Shown here one piece after another: positions 8,839 through 20,833 of a stretch of DNA of 64,000 nucleotides; positions within the stretch are counted from its first letter, which is position 1, and each line of letters begins with the position of its first letter. The stretch covers positions 94,273 to 158,272 of the forward strand of contig DIUY01000006.1 in NCBI GenBank assembly GCA_002422395.1, read 5' to 3'. Both the position numbers and the translations under genes were made by a program. The DNA is from Methylococcaceae bacterium UBA6146. Lineage in GTDB: Bacteria > Pseudomonadota > Gammaproteobacteria > Methylococcales > Methylomonadaceae. A model generated the notes under the pieces. That model ran no database searches and was not told the origin of the DNA. It saw nothing but the letters and a program-made list of their open reading frames with translations.

Positions 8839-9071
8839 TACAGCTTCTCTATGAGCAAAATATCGGCCTCGGATTTACGCAAAGTTAATGAAAAACCGCG
8901 TAATTTTATTTCAACCGGATCACCTAGCGGTGCAAAACGGGTGACACTAAAAGCTGTGCCGGGCGTCAATCCCATTGCCAATAAGCGTTTACGATAGGCC
9001 TTGCCGGATTGTTCAAAGCCAACTATTTTTCCTAAATCGCCCACCCTAAGATTTTTTAAACTGATAGCCAT
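8838..9071 (-). CDS. feoA: FeoA, SH3-like accessory protein of FeoB
   Basis: 77-aa protein from the ATG at 9071, chosen because AGGA lies 6-7 nt upstream; an in-frame extension to 9116 would add a hydrophobic leader not seen in FeoA. It shows the FeoA core: VGDLGKIVGF, RKRLLAMGLTPG, DPVEIKLRGFSLTLRKSEADIL. FeoA is a small cytosolic beta-barrel protein needed for full FeoB activity. It is first gene of feoABC and directly follows a Fur-box-like site. Confidence 0.92.
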   Translation of the reverse strand: MAISLKNLRVGDLGKIVGFEQSGKAYRKRLLAMGLTPGTAFSVTRFAPLGDPVEIKLRGFSLTLRKSEADILLIEKL

Positions 9072-9114
9072 GATTAATCCTGCAATTAATATAAGGAAAA
9101 GCCAATAAATGAAC

Positions 9115-9133
9115 AATAATCATTCTCATTAAT
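9115..9133 (-). promoter_or_regulatory. Fur box upstream of feoABC
   Basis: Read on the minus strand the 19 bases are ATTAATGAGAATGATTATT, very close to the classic Fur consensus (tandem GATAAT-type hexamers with an inverted one). Placed about 45 nt before the feoA start, it fits iron-dependent repression of the operon. Confidence 0.8.
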
Positions 9134-9460
9134 AAGCAATATATCACATAATTAAATCCTTGCAACACAGCTATTTTATGCCTGAGAAAACGGGGTCGAC
9201 TAATATGGCGATGAGATCAACATTTGGCTAAGCCAGCCAATTTACTTGCTGCCGTAGCGCAAAATAGCTGCATAAAGAGACAGCCACTCAACACATAGCG
9301 GCAGAAAATTAGAATAGAAATAATGTGCCAAAACGCACAATTGATTTCCGTTTGACTTTTTAAAATGGGATTGAAATGGCGACGAACAACCTAACTATTT
9401 GTTTTAGATTGGATTGGCAAGTATTGCCAGCGCACATAAAGGATGGTTTAAACATAAGAC
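9134..9460. other. Noncoding stretch between feoA and ihfB
   Basis: About 330 bases with no convincing ORF. Apart from the Fur-box region, I see only a 10-bp inverted repeat (CAGCTATTTT at 9168-9177 and its complement at 9261-9270) whose arms are too far apart for a simple hairpin. Confidence 0.4.
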
Positions 9461-9494
9461 CAGCGCAGCAACAGAGAATCTGTAGGCTGCGCTG
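9461..9494 (-). terminator. Terminator downstream of ihfB
   Basis: A strong hairpin: 9-bp outer stem CAGCGCAGC/GCTGCGCTG with an inner ACAGA/TCTGT stem, starting 8 nt past the ihfB stop. On the minus strand the trailing sequence is T-rich rather than a pure T-run. It probably ends the gyrA-ihfB operon. Confidence 0.6.
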
Positions 9495-9502
9495 ATAGAC
9501 GA

Positions 9503-9808
9503 TTATTCGCTTATGTCACATTTTTCGCGCGAAGCATCGACCCGGTCACGAAGCTCTTTGCCTGGCTTAAAATGTGGCACATATTTTTTTGATAGGGTTA
9601 CAGATTCACCTGTTTTAGGGTTTCTACCTACGCGGGGAGGCCGCAGATGCAAAGAAAAGCTGCCAAAGCCCCTAATCTCAATCCTTTCACCAGACGATAA
9701 AGCTTGGTTCATCTTTTCAATGATACATTTTACTGCTAGTTCAACATCTTTAAGTGCAAGATGAGGTTGCTGTTTAGCTAGAGCCTCAATTAATTCTGAT
9801 TTTGTCAC
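9503..9808 (-). CDS. ihfB: Integration host factor beta subunit
   Basis: 101-aa HU/IHF-family DNA-bending protein. It opens MTKSELIEALAKQQPHL, has the IEIRGFGSFSLH strand, the arm RPPRVGRNPKTGE with the intercalating Pro, and a FKPGKELRDRV C-terminal helix. Position directly after rpsA (cmk-rpsA-ihfB) is the conserved gammaproteobacterial location of ihfB, which settles beta versus alpha subunit. It works as a heterodimer with IhfA in nucleoid structure and sigma54 promoter bending. Confidence 0.95.
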   Translation of the reverse strand: MTKSELIEALAKQQPHLALKDVELAVKCIIEKMNQALSSGERIEIRGFGSFSLHLRPPRVGRNPKTGESVTLSKKYVPHFKPGKELRDRVDASREKCDISE

Positions 9809-9819
9809 ATGCTATCCTA

Positions 9820-9864
9820 ATGAAAAAAATAAAATCAAGGGGCATGTGTCCGTAACATACCCCC
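9820..9864 (-). terminator. Possible attenuator between rpsA and ihfB
   Basis: On the minus strand a GGGGTATGT...ACATGCCCC stem (9863-9839, one G-U pair) is followed by a T-rich run into the ihfB leader. It could reduce read-through from the very highly expressed rpsA into ihfB. Confidence 0.45.
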
Positions 9865-9877
9865 GACTTTTGCCGCT

Positions 9878-11539
9878 TTATTTTTCCATTTGCTTAAAGA
9901 TGTCAGCAAATGTTGGTGAGCCAACTGACTGCTGAGAATGGTCTTTAATAGTATGCGTTTCTTCCTCTTGCTCTTTTGCTTTGATAGATAAAGAAATTGA
10001 TTTGCTTTTCTTGTCTACGCCGATGAATTTTGCTTCAAGCGTGTCGCCTTCTTTCAGTAGGGTACGGGCATCTTCAACGCGGTCACGTTGAATTTCAGAA
10101 GCACGCAAATAACCTTCGACATGATCCGCCAAAGTAACCACCGCACCTTTCGCATCGACTTCTTTAATCGTTCCTTTCACAAAGCTGCCTTTCTCGTGGG
10201 TCGCCAGGAAATTTTGGAATGGGTCTTGTTCCAATTGCTTGATACCCAAAGAAATACGCTCACGCTCAGAATCAACCGCTAAAATAACGGTTTCCAGCTC
10301 ATCGCCTTTCTTGAAATCACGCACGGCGGCTTCGCCGTCATCCGCCCAAGAAATGTCAGACATGTGAACCAACCCATCAATGCCGCCATCTAGGCCGATA
10401 AAGATACCAAAATCAGTAATCGACTTGATTTTACCGCTGATTTTATCGCCTTTATTATGGGTTGCCGCAAACTCATCCCAAGGATTGGTTTTGCATTGTT
10501 TCATACCCAAAGAAATACGGCGGCGGTCTTCATCGATTTCCAGCACCATAACTTCAACTTCATCGCCTAACTGCACGAGCTTAGACGGATTAACGTTTTT
10601 GTTAGTCCAATCCATTTCAGAAACGTGCACCAAACCTTCAACGCCCTCTTCAATTTCCACAAAGCAGCCGTAATCAGTCAGATTATTGACTTTACCAAAT
10701 GCACGGGAGCCGGCAGGGTAGCGGCGGGCGATGTTTTGCCAAGGATCTTCACCCATTTGTTTCATACCTAATGAAACGCGGTTTTTATCCTTGTCATATT
10801 TCAAGACCTTGACTTTAATCTCTTGGCCAATTTCCACACATTCGGACGGATGACGCACACGCCTCCAAGCCATGTCGGTGATATGCAGTAAGCCATCGAT
10901 GCCGCCTAAGTCGATAAACGCGCCGTAATCGGTCAGGTTTTTGACCACACCGGTAACAACCGCACCTTCGTCCAGTGTTTTCAGCAATTCTTCGCGTTCC
11001 GCGCTGTATTCTTTTTCTACAACGGCCCGACGTGACAACACAACATTGTTGCGTTTTTGGTCGATTTTAATAACTTTGAATTCAAGGTCCCGATTTTCCA
11101 AGAACGTAGTGTCCCTAATAGGACGGACATCAACCAGCGAACCGGGCAAGAAGGCGCGTAACGCACCGACATCAACAGTGAAACCACCGCGAACCTTACC
11201 GCTAATTCGGCCAACAACAGTCTCATCTTTTTCAAACGCGTGTTCTAATTCAGACCAAGCCTTGTTTTTCTTCGCTTTATCTCGGGAAAGAAGGGTAGCG
11301 CCTAAACCATCTTCAAACAAATCCAAAGCAACTTCAATTTCGTCGCCAATTTTGACTTCCAATTCGCCGTTGTTATTTAGAAATTGCCATTTTGGAATGA
11401 CACCTTCTGATTTGGAATGGGTACTGACAATAATCATATCGTTTTCTATATCAACGACAGTACCCATTAACATGGCACCAGGACGCATTTCGGTCTTGGT
11501 TAGACTTTCTTCGAATAATTCAGCAAAGCTTTCGCTCAT
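9878..11539 (-). CDS. rpsA: 30S ribosomal protein S1
   Basis: About 553 aa from the ATG at 11539 (MSESFAELFEES); an in-frame TTG five codons upstream is less likely. Six S1/OB-fold repeats are visible, each with a TDYG-F-or-similar core and a G-HI/VS-D/EM stretch (for example GAFIDLGGIDGLLHITDMAW). Length matches E. coli S1 (557 aa). S1 binds mRNA leaders on the 30S subunit and helps start translation. It lies between cmk and ihfB as in most gammaproteobacteria. The C-terminus (residues 520-553) is polar and low in similarity. Confidence 0.97.
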   Translation of the reverse strand: MSESFAELFEESLTKTEMRPGAMLMGTVVDIENDMIIVSTHSKSEGVIPKWQFLNNNGELEVKIGDEIEVALDLFEDGLGATLLSRDKAKKNKAWSELEHAFEKDETVVGRISGKVRGGFTVDVGALRAFLPGSLVDVRPIRDTTFLENRDLEFKVIKIDQKRNNVVLSRRAVVEKEYSAEREELLKTLDEGAVVTGVVKNLTDYGAFIDLGGIDGLLHITDMAWRRVRHPSECVEIGQEIKVKVLKYDKDKNRVSLGMKQMGEDPWQNIARRYPAGSRAFGKVNNLTDYGCFVEIEEGVEGLVHVSEMDWTNKNVNPSKLVQLGDEVEVMVLEIDEDRRRISLGMKQCKTNPWDEFAATHNKGDKISGKIKSITDFGIFIGLDGGIDGLVHMSDISWADDGEAAVRDFKKGDELETVILAVDSERERISLGIKQLEQDPFQNFLATHEKGSFVKGTIKEVDAKGAVVTLADHVEGYLRASEIQRDRVEDARTLLKEGDTLEAKFIGVDKKSKSISLSIKAKEQEEETHTIKDHSQQSVGSPTFADIFKQMEK

Positions 11540-11634
11540 TTTATTGTTTCCCAAGCCTGTCCACGATTAAACAAGCCTTTTTTATCTTAAAGTTAAAAAA
11601 AACCGCATGACACCACGCAGCGACATAAAAACCC

Positions 11635-12291
11635 TTAACGGATCAAATTCAGCACTTTTGAAACGACCTCATCAACCGTCATTTCAGAAGAATCGATAAA
11701 AAGCGCATCAACAGCCATGTTTAATGGTGCGTTGGTACGCTCCATATCGCGGCGGTCACGCTCTTCTATCTCGATAGTTAAGCGGCTAAGGTTAGCATCA
11801 ATTCCTTTTTCTATCAACTGTTTATACCGCCTTTCGGCTCTTTTTTCAGCGCTGGCCGTTAAAAACACTTTGTTCCCGGCATCGGCGAAAACCACCGTCC
11901 CCATATCTCGGCCATCAGCAACTAGGCCTGGTGATCTTTTAAAATCCTGCTGTTTTTTTAGCAAAACTTGCCTGACTTCCGGGTAAGCGGCAACAATTGA
12001 CGCCGCATTGCCGGTGCTTTCAAGCGCCAGTTGCCCGGTAACATCTTCACCATCGAGCCGAACCTTCAAATCGTCGCCACAGTCAAACTCCAAAACCATC
12101 GCTCGCGCGGTTTTGACAATCCCAGCCTTATCCGTTAAATCAATGGATTGTTTTGCCAAAGCGACCGCCAGCGAACGGTAAATCGAACCGCTATCCAGAT
12201 AATGCCAGCCCAGTTTTTTCGCCACGAGGCGGCTGACTGTCCCTTTTCCGGCACCGCTAGGGCCGTCTATGGTTAATACGGGGATATCCAC
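11635..12291 (-). CDS. cmk: Cytidylate kinase
   Basis: 218 aa. P-loop GPSGAGKGT at residues 9-17, followed by LDSGSIYRSLA and the ADGRDMGTVVFADA signature of CMP/dCMP kinases; the RRDMERTNAPL lid is present. It phosphorylates CMP and dCMP. The start appears to be GTG, sharing bases with the TAG stop of tyrA-aroA (TAGTG), which indicates translational coupling. Part of the gyrA-ihfB operon. Confidence 0.95.
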   Translation of the reverse strand: MDIPVLTIDGPSGAGKGTVSRLVAKKLGWHYLDSGSIYRSLAVALAKQSIDLTDKAGIVKTARAMVLEFDCGDDLKVRLDGEDVTGQLALESTGNAASIVAAYPEVRQVLLKKQQDFKRSPGLVADGRDMGTVVFADAGNKVFLTASAEKRAERRYKQLIEKGIDANLSRLTIEIEERDRRDMERTNAPLNMAVDALFIDSSEMTVDEVVSKVLNLIR

Positions 12292-14480
12292 TATTCTTGG
12301 CTCTCAAGTTGTAAGCCCAACTGCTTCGCCAGAATACGGAACTCAGGGAATGACGTGTTCACATTGGCGCAATTATGAATAGTGATCGGCGTCCCGGCGC
12401 GTAAACCGGCGATAGAAAATGACATTGCGATCCGGTGGTCGCCGTGCGACTCGACAACACCTCCGCCTAGCTGGCCGCCTTGGATAACCATACCATCCTT
12501 GGTAGGCTGGGCGTCTATCCCTAAAGTTTTAAGGCCGTCCGCCATAACCTGGATGCGGTCGCATTCCTTAACCCGCAGCTCTTCAGCACCTGTCAGCACG
12601 GTCTGCCCTTCGGCGCAGGCGGCGGCGACAAACAGCACGGGAAATTCATCTATCGCCAGCGGCACCAGCTCTTCAGGAATAACAATGCCTTTCAGCGGGC
12701 GGTAGGTGACGCGCAAATCAGCCACTGGCTCGCCGCCCACTTCACGCTCATTCAACACTTCAATATTCGCGCCCATCAGGCGCAAAATGTCAATGACGCC
12801 GGTACGGGTCGGGTTGATGCCGACATGCCGTAAAGTGACGTCCGAACCTTGCGCAATAGACGCGCCGACCAGAAAAAATGCAGCGGAAGAAATGTCGCTA
12901 GGGACGTCGATATTGGTTGCCGTCAATCGGCCCGCGCTATTAATGACCGCCTTGCTGCCTTCGCGTTTCACCGGATAGCCAAAACCGTTCAACATGCGCT
13001 CAGTATGGTCGCGGGTCGGCGCAGGTTCAGTCACCGAAGTTTCACCTTCGGCATACATGCCCGCCAGTAACAAACAAGATTTAACCTGGGCGCTGGCCAT
13101 TGGCATGGTGTAATCAATGCCTTTCAGCTTATTGCTGCCTTTGATGTGCAGCGGCGCAGTGCCTTGCGCCTGTGTCTCAATAACCGCACCCATTAACGCC
13201 AACGGCTCTGTGACGCGGCGCATGGGCCGTGATGATAACGATTCGTCACCCGTCAACGTGCAATCAAAATCCTGACCCGCCAGCAAACCGCTCAGCAAAC
13301 GCATCGAGGTGCCGGAATTGCCTAAATACAATGGCTTTTCCGGTGCTTTCAAACCATGCTTGCCGACACCATAAACAGTGACTTCGCCATTGACAGGGCC
13401 GTCAATCCGAACCCCCATCGCACGGAATGCTTCCAGCGTGGAAATGGCATCTTCGGCATTCAGAAAGCCTTTGACATGGGTCACGCCGTCCGCCAGCGAG
13501 CCTAGCATAATCGAGCGGTGCGACATGGATTTGTCGCCGGGCACACGCACTTCGCCTTGTAATTGTCCGCCGGGTTGGATATGGAATGTGATTGATTTTG
13601 ACATGGTGGTTTGATAGTGATTAAGAAAACGCTGCCTGGCATTGTTGGCAGACGTGAAGGTTGCAAAAAGCTGCTGGTCATCATCGCCTTCCAGCAACCG
13701 CTTTATTTTATCCAGCTCCCCCTTTAACTGCTCAATTAACGGGATGATTTCATTTTTGTTGGCAAGGCAAATATCCCGCCACATGACCGGATCGCTGGAT
13801 GCAATCCGCGTAAAATCGTTAAAGCCACCGGCGGCATACTGGAAAATTTCACTTTGTTCATCTTTATGCCCTAGCATGTCCACCAGCGCAAACGCCAGAA
13901 TATGCGGCAAATGGCTGGTTGCCGCCAGCACACCGTCATGATGCCGGACATCCATGGTTGTGACGACCGCGCCTAAACCCTGCCAAAACAAGCTGATTTT
14001 TTGCAGGGCTATCGGACAAGTTGTGGCTAACGGGGTAATGATAAGGCGTTTACGGTCAAACAGGTTATCGACTGCGGCAGTGACACCGCTTTGCTCACGG
14101 CCAGCAATAGGATGGGCCAGAACCAGATTGGCCGGCACGTTGCCAAACACCGCTTCGGCAGCGGCAATCACATTGGCTTTAGTGCTGCCCACATCGGTGT
14201 AAACGGCGCCCTCTGACCACAACGGCTTGAGCATTCTGAAAATAGCCTCGCTACTGGCAACGGGCGTAGCAATGACCACACAATCGGCATCTGCGACGGC
14301 TTCCGCCAGTTCCAGCGTAAAACTGTCGATCACCCCCAAGCACTTGGCCGTTTGAAGGTTGGCCATATCCTGTGGCCGCCCATAACCGACAAACGTTTTT
14401 GCCAAACCCTTGCGCCTTGCCGCTTTGGCGATAGAGCCACCGATTAGCCCGACGCCAATAATGCATAGCTTGTCAAACAT
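12291..14480 (-). CDS. tyrA-aroA: Bifunctional prephenate dehydrogenase / EPSP synthase
   Basis: 729-aa fusion. Residues 1 to about 290 are TyrA: Rossmann motif IGVGLIGGSIAKAARR, DVGSTKANV, AHPIAGREQSG and the helical dimerisation part. After a short linker, AroA begins near residue 293 (MSKSITFHIQPGGQLQGEVRVPGDKSMSHRS would be its free-standing start) with PGDKSMSHR, LGNSGTSMRLLSG, RPMRRVTEPL and the catalytic DEFPVLFVAAA and SHGDHRIAMS segments. The first half makes 4-hydroxyphenylpyruvate, the second enolpyruvylshikimate phosphate. The same fusion is known in Pseudomonas and relatives. Its ATG overlaps the hisC end by 8 nt. Confidence 0.95.
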   Translation of the reverse strand: MFDKLCIIGVGLIGGSIAKAARRKGLAKTFVGYGRPQDMANLQTAKCLGVIDSFTLELAEAVADADCVVIATPVASSEAIFRMLKPLWSEGAVYTDVGSTKANVIAAAEAVFGNVPANLVLAHPIAGREQSGVTAAVDNLFDRKRLIITPLATTCPIALQKISLFWQGLGAVVTTMDVRHHDGVLAATSHLPHILAFALVDMLGHKDEQSEIFQYAAGGFNDFTRIASSDPVMWRDICLANKNEIIPLIEQLKGELDKIKRLLEGDDDQQLFATFTSANNARQRFLNHYQTTMSKSITFHIQPGGQLQGEVRVPGDKSMSHRSIMLGSLADGVTHVKGFLNAEDAISTLEAFRAMGVRIDGPVNGEVTVYGVGKHGLKAPEKPLYLGNSGTSMRLLSGLLAGQDFDCTLTGDESLSSRPMRRVTEPLALMGAVIETQAQGTAPLHIKGSNKLKGIDYTMPMASAQVKSCLLLAGMYAEGETSVTEPAPTRDHTERMLNGFGYPVKREGSKAVINSAGRLTATNIDVPSDISSAAFFLVGASIAQGSDVTLRHVGINPTRTGVIDILRLMGANIEVLNEREVGGEPVADLRVTYRPLKGIVIPEELVPLAIDEFPVLFVAAACAEGQTVLTGAEELRVKECDRIQVMADGLKTLGIDAQPTKDGMVIQGGQLGGGVVESHGDHRIAMSFSIAGLRAGTPITIHNCANVNTSFPEFRILAKQLGLQLESQE

Positions 14481-15582
14481 CCAGCACAGCCTTTAGCGCG
14501 TCAATGAAAGCCGCATTTTCCTGTTCAGTGCCAATGCTCACGCGCAAATGATCAGGCATTTCATAAACACCGATAGGCCTGACAATAACGCCGCGCCGCA
14601 ACAAAGCCTCATACGCGGGCATTGCCGGGCGTTTTAGGTTAAAGGCCACAAAATTGCCCGCAGAAGGTATCCATTCCAAACCCAGCTCCGCAAAAGCAGC
14701 GGTCAACTGGGACATGCCCTGATTATTGGCGGCAATCGCCGCCGTCAAGTACTCAGCGTCATGCAAAGCCGTTTCAGCAGCGATCAATGCCAATGAATTG
14801 TTATTGAAGGGTTGGCGCACCCGGTTCAATAAATCGGCAATTTCAGGGCTGGATAAGCCATAGCCAATCCGCAGCCCAGCCAAACCATAAGCCTTAGAAA
14901 AAGTGCGCGTGACAATTAGATTAGGGAATTCCGCCAGCCAACTGATGGTATCGGCCTTGTGTTCGGCGGCGATAAACTCGAAATAGGCTTCATCAAGCAC
15001 ACAAACGACTGTTGCCGGCAAAGCCCGCAAAAACGCTTGTAAGTCGGCAGGCGCCAATAAGGTGCCCGTCGGGTTGTTAGGGTTGGCAATAAATACAATG
15101 CGGGTTTTATCGTCCACTGCGGCCAGCATTGCCGATAAGTCGTGCCCGTAATCGCGGGCAGGCACGACATGCGCACTGGCTCCTGCGGCCTGTGTGACAA
15201 TCGGATATACGGCAAACGCATGTTGCGAAAACACCGTATTTAAGCTTGGGCTTAAAAAAGTCCGTGCGACCAGCTCCAAAATTTCATTGGAGCCATTGCC
15301 TAGCGTAATCTGGTTTTCGTTAACCGCATATTTTTGAGCTATCGCCGCCTTCAGTTTAAATCCGCTGCCATCGGGATAACGGGTTAAATCCGGCAACGCC
15401 CCGCCAATGGCGGCCAGCACTTTCGGGCTAACGCCTAACGGGCTTTCGTTAGAGGCAAGCTTAACGATGTGGCTTAAGCCCAGCTCGCGTTCCAGCTCTT
15501 CAATCGGTTTGCCCGGCACATAAGGCACCAGTTGTTTTACACCCGGCTGGGCAAGGTCAAATAAAGCATTGCAACAGGACAT
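14473..15582 (-). CDS. hisC: Histidinol-phosphate aminotransferase (aromatic aminotransferase-like)
   Basis: 369-aa class I/II PLP aminotransferase. Visible: KLASNESPLG, YPDGSG, GNGSNEILELVARTFL, FIANPNNPTGT, VVCVLDEAYFEF, and the PLP-lysine in TRTFSKAYGLAGLRIGY; C-terminal VRPIGVYEMPDHLRVSIGT. Lying between pheA and tyrA-aroA, this is the hisC2-type paralogue that probably transaminates aromatic 2-oxoacids as well as imidazole acetol phosphate. Substrate preference cannot be decided from sequence. Confidence 0.92.
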   Translation of the reverse strand: MSCCNALFDLAQPGVKQLVPYVPGKPIEELERELGLSHIVKLASNESPLGVSPKVLAAIGGALPDLTRYPDGSGFKLKAAIAQKYAVNENQITLGNGSNEILELVARTFLSPSLNTVFSQHAFAVYPIVTQAAGASAHVVPARDYGHDLSAMLAAVDDKTRIVFIANPNNPTGTLLAPADLQAFLRALPATVVCVLDEAYFEFIAAEHKADTISWLAEFPNLIVTRTFSKAYGLAGLRIGYGLSSPEIADLLNRVRQPFNNNSLALIAAETALHDAEYLTAAIAANNQGMSQLTAAFAELGLEWIPSAGNFVAFNLKRPAMPAYEALLRRGVIVRPIGVYEMPDHLRVSIGTEQENAAFIDALKAVLDV

Positions 15583-15627
15583 AGTTTTAACTTGGGTTAG
15601 ACTTTAATTTAAGGGGGGGGTTATAGG

Positions 15628-16713
15628 CTAAATCACGGCTTTAGGATAAGAGCCCAGAATATTCAGCATCGTGACATTGTCTTGCAGGGCATGCAACGCC
15701 TTAGCGACATCCTGATCGTCACGATGCCCGTCAATGTCGATAAAAAACACATAATCCCACAGCCCTTGCCTAGAAGGGCGTGACTCTATATGGGTCATGC
15801 TGATGCCATAGCGGGCAAACGGCTCCAAAATCTTATGCAACGCGCCAGATTGGTTGCCCGTGGACAGCACCAGCGAGGTTTTATCTTGTCCGGTGGCAGA
15901 CGGGCGCTGCTCGCCAATAATCAAAAAGCGCGTGGTGTTATTTGGCTCATCTTCGATATTTTTTTCCAAAATTGGCAATTGGTAAAGGTCAGCCGCGACT
16001 TTGCCGGCAATAGCGGCCTTACCGGGTTGCTCTGCGGCTAGCCTAGCTGCTTCAGCATTGCTGCTCACTGCCGTACATCTTACATGAGGCAAGTTTTTAT
16101 CTAGCCATCTGCGACATTGCGCCAAGGATTGCTGATGCGACAGGACTTCGGTAATGTCAGCAAGGCTGTCCACCCGCGCCATCAAGTTTTGATGCACCCT
16201 AATTTCGACTTCCCCGCAAATCTGCAACGGCGACGATAAAAACCGGTCCAGCGTATGCGTGATGACGCCTTCAGTCGAATTCTCAACCGGCACCACGCCA
16301 AACTGGCAATGCTGGTGTTCAACGCTACTGAAAATTTCATGGATGCTATTGACTGGAATAGTATGGACAGCATGGCCAAAATGCTTGAATGCCGCCTGCT
16401 GGGTGAACGTGCCCTCCGGCCCCAAAAAGGCCACATCCAGCGGCTTTTCCAACGCCAGGCAAGCGGACATCACTTCCCTAAAAAAGCGCATGGCAGTTTC
16501 GTCGGCTAACGGCCCGGTATTCAGCGCCTTAATACGCCGCAACACCAGTGCCTCGCGGTCTGGCCGGTAAAACGTGCCTTGCTCGCCTTCGGCCTGCTTG
16601 GTTTTAGCAACATCCTGGGCGCAACGGGCACGCTCATTGAGCAGGCTTAATAGCTGTTGGTCGATGCTGTCGATGGTCTCGCGCAGCTCTGCTAAAGGCT
16701 TGATAGCAGTCAT
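15628..16713 (-). CDS. pheA: P-protein: chorismate mutase / prephenate dehydratase
   Basis: About 361 aa from the ATG at 16713 (MTAIKPLAELRETIDSID); an upstream in-frame TTG at 16737 overlaps serC and is less likely. Residues about 8-90 form an AroQ chorismate mutase, then the dehydratase domain with FLGPEGTFTQQAAFKHFG and the TTRFLIIG motif carrying the catalytic Thr, and a C-terminal ACT domain with GALHKILEPFARYGI and ESRPSRQGLWDY, which binds phenylalanine for feedback inhibition. It lies 7 nt from serC in the same operon. Confidence 0.95.
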   Translation of the reverse strand: MTAIKPLAELRETIDSIDQQLLSLLNERARCAQDVAKTKQAEGEQGTFYRPDREALVLRRIKALNTGPLADETAMRFFREVMSACLALEKPLDVAFLGPEGTFTQQAAFKHFGHAVHTIPVNSIHEIFSSVEHQHCQFGVVPVENSTEGVITHTLDRFLSSPLQICGEVEIRVHQNLMARVDSLADITEVLSHQQSLAQCRRWLDKNLPHVRCTAVSSNAEAARLAAEQPGKAAIAGKVAADLYQLPILEKNIEDEPNNTTRFLIIGEQRPSATGQDKTSLVLSTGNQSGALHKILEPFARYGISMTHIESRPSRQGLWDYVFFIDIDGHRDDQDVAKALHALQDNVTMLNILGSYPKAVI

Positions 16714-16720
16714 CTGATGC

Positions 16721-17799
16721 TCAATGAGTTTTTTCAAACTCGTTCATAAACGCAATCAGGGCATCCACACCCGCTTCGGGCATGGCATTGTAAATACTTG
16801 CACGCATACCACCCACTGACCGGTGACCTTTAAGCTCATACAAGCCGTTCGCTTCGGCGGCGGCGAGAAAAGCTTTATCCAAGTTTTCATCAGCAAGGAT
16901 AAACGGCACGTTCATACGCGACCGGTAAGGGATTTCGACCGGATTGTGATAGAGACTGGAGTGGTCAATTGCCTGATACAGTTTGGCGGCTTTAGCGATA
17001 TTACGCTGCTCAATTGCGGCGACGCCGCCTTGGTCTTGCAACCATTTCAACACTAGGCCGACCAAATACCAGTTATAGGTTGCCGGCGTATTCAGCATAG
17101 ACTGGTTTTTTGCCTGCTCGGCATAGTTAAATACTGATGGCGTAGCCTTGGTGGCGTGACCGAGCAAATCATCCCTAACAATCACCACAGTGACCCCCGA
17201 AGGCCCCATGTTTTTCTGGGTGCCGGCATAAATCACGCTGTACTGGCTGACATCAATTGGGCGGGACAAGATGTTGGAGGACATATCGGACACCAGCGGC
17301 AAGCCACTGGCATCAGGAATATCCTGGAATTCCACGCCATGGATAGTTTCGTTCGACGTGTAATGCAGATAAGCCGCTTGCGGATCGATTGCCCAGCCAG
17401 CAACATCAGGGATCGCGGTGAATTTTGTGCTTTCCGCGCTGGCGCTGACAATGACTTCGCAGTAAGCCTGCGCGTCTTTAATGGCTTTTTCCGACCATGC
17501 GCCGGTATTGATGTAACAGGCTTTGGTTTTGCCGTTAAGGATGTTCTGCGGGACCAGCGAGAACTGCGCCGATGCGCCCCCTTGCAAAAACAGCACCTTG
17601 TAATTGTCTGGAATCGCCAACAATCCGCGCAAATCACTTTCAAGCTCCTCAGCAATGCTAGAAAAGTGCTTGCCACGATGGCTCATTTCCATCACCGACA
17701 TGCCGCTATCCCGCCATTCCAACATTTCCTGCTGCGCCTTAAGCAAAACGGATTCGGGAAAGGCCGATGGGCCTGCACTAAAATTATAAACTCTGGACA

Positions 17800-17800
<1 letters not shown>
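16721..17800 (-). CDS. serC: Phosphoserine aminotransferase
   Basis: 359 aa, normal length. NFSAGPSAFPESVL start, GGASAQF substrate loop, DMSSNILSRPIDV and PLP lysine in YAGTQKNMGPSG; the C-terminus GGMRASIYNAMPEAGVDALIAFM is diagnostic. It converts 3-phosphohydroxypyruvate to phosphoserine and also serves pyridoxine synthesis; in methylotrophs it additionally feeds serine metabolism. Start ATG overlaps the gyrA stop by one base (TAATG). Confidence 0.97.
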
Positions 17801-20421
<2,621 letters not shown>

Positions 20422-20599
20422 TGATCCCTATATAAACATAAGTGCCGGAGAAGAGCTGACTCAGGCACGGCATTTCTTGGCTAAATGCAAACGCACAAGC
20501 TTCTGGTTGTTCCCGTAAGCACGACCGAACGGCTTAAGGAAGGTCTCATGTAAACTGATCCAATCATAGCCGGACAAGCGCACCACGACGAACGAGATC

Positions 20600-20640
20600 A
20601 ACCACTTAGCGTTTGCCCTGAACTTGTCAAAGAACCTGAT
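20600..20640. repeat. Copy of a CCCTGAACTTGTCAAAG-core repeat upstream of gyrA
   Basis: The core GCCCTGAACTTGTCAAAG near 20616-20634 also forms the loop region of the large hairpin at 39074-39134. Here the flanking arms are not complementary. The surrounding 96-codon minus-strand frame (20461-20751) looks like repeat-derived sequence, not a gene. The whole 20422-20833 gap holds only this and two promoter candidates. Confidence 0.5.
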
Positions 20641-20664
20641 TAGCGCCCCCTTAAGTAGCCGACT

Positions 20665-20694
20665 ATTATAACAAATAGTCACTATAGAGTCGAA
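20665..20694 (-). promoter_or_regulatory. Candidate gyrA promoter
   Basis: On the minus strand a perfect TATAAT (20670-20665) is preceded, at 18 bp, by a weak TTCGAC. The leader to gyrA would be about 235 nt. Pattern-based. Confidence 0.35.
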
Positions 20695-20774
20695 GTTGTT
20701 GAGACGGCCTCCTGTACCTGCCCACCAACAGAACGCGCCATAGGAAACCAAATAACCCTAACCTGGCAGTTTGC

Positions 20775-20804
20775 TTGTCGATATGATTTTGTCACGCCTA
20801 TAAT
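20775..20804 (+). promoter_or_regulatory. Candidate sigma70 promoter for the DUF6164-like gene
   Basis: TTGTCG and a perfect TATAAT separated by 18 bp; start codon about 30 nt downstream. Confidence 0.5.
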
Positions 20805-20833
20805 GCCGCATTCCAACAGCTACCCCCTTACCT

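Noticed and set aside
10941..11570. 209-codon plus-strand frame opposite rpsA
   Set aside because: Ser/Thr-rich antisense shadow of a strongly conserved ribosomal protein gene.
20461..20751. 96-codon minus-strand frame upstream of gyrA
   Set aside because: Contains the dispersed CCCTGAACTTGTCAAAG repeat, overlaps the gyrA promoter candidate, and shows no domain or ribosome binding site.
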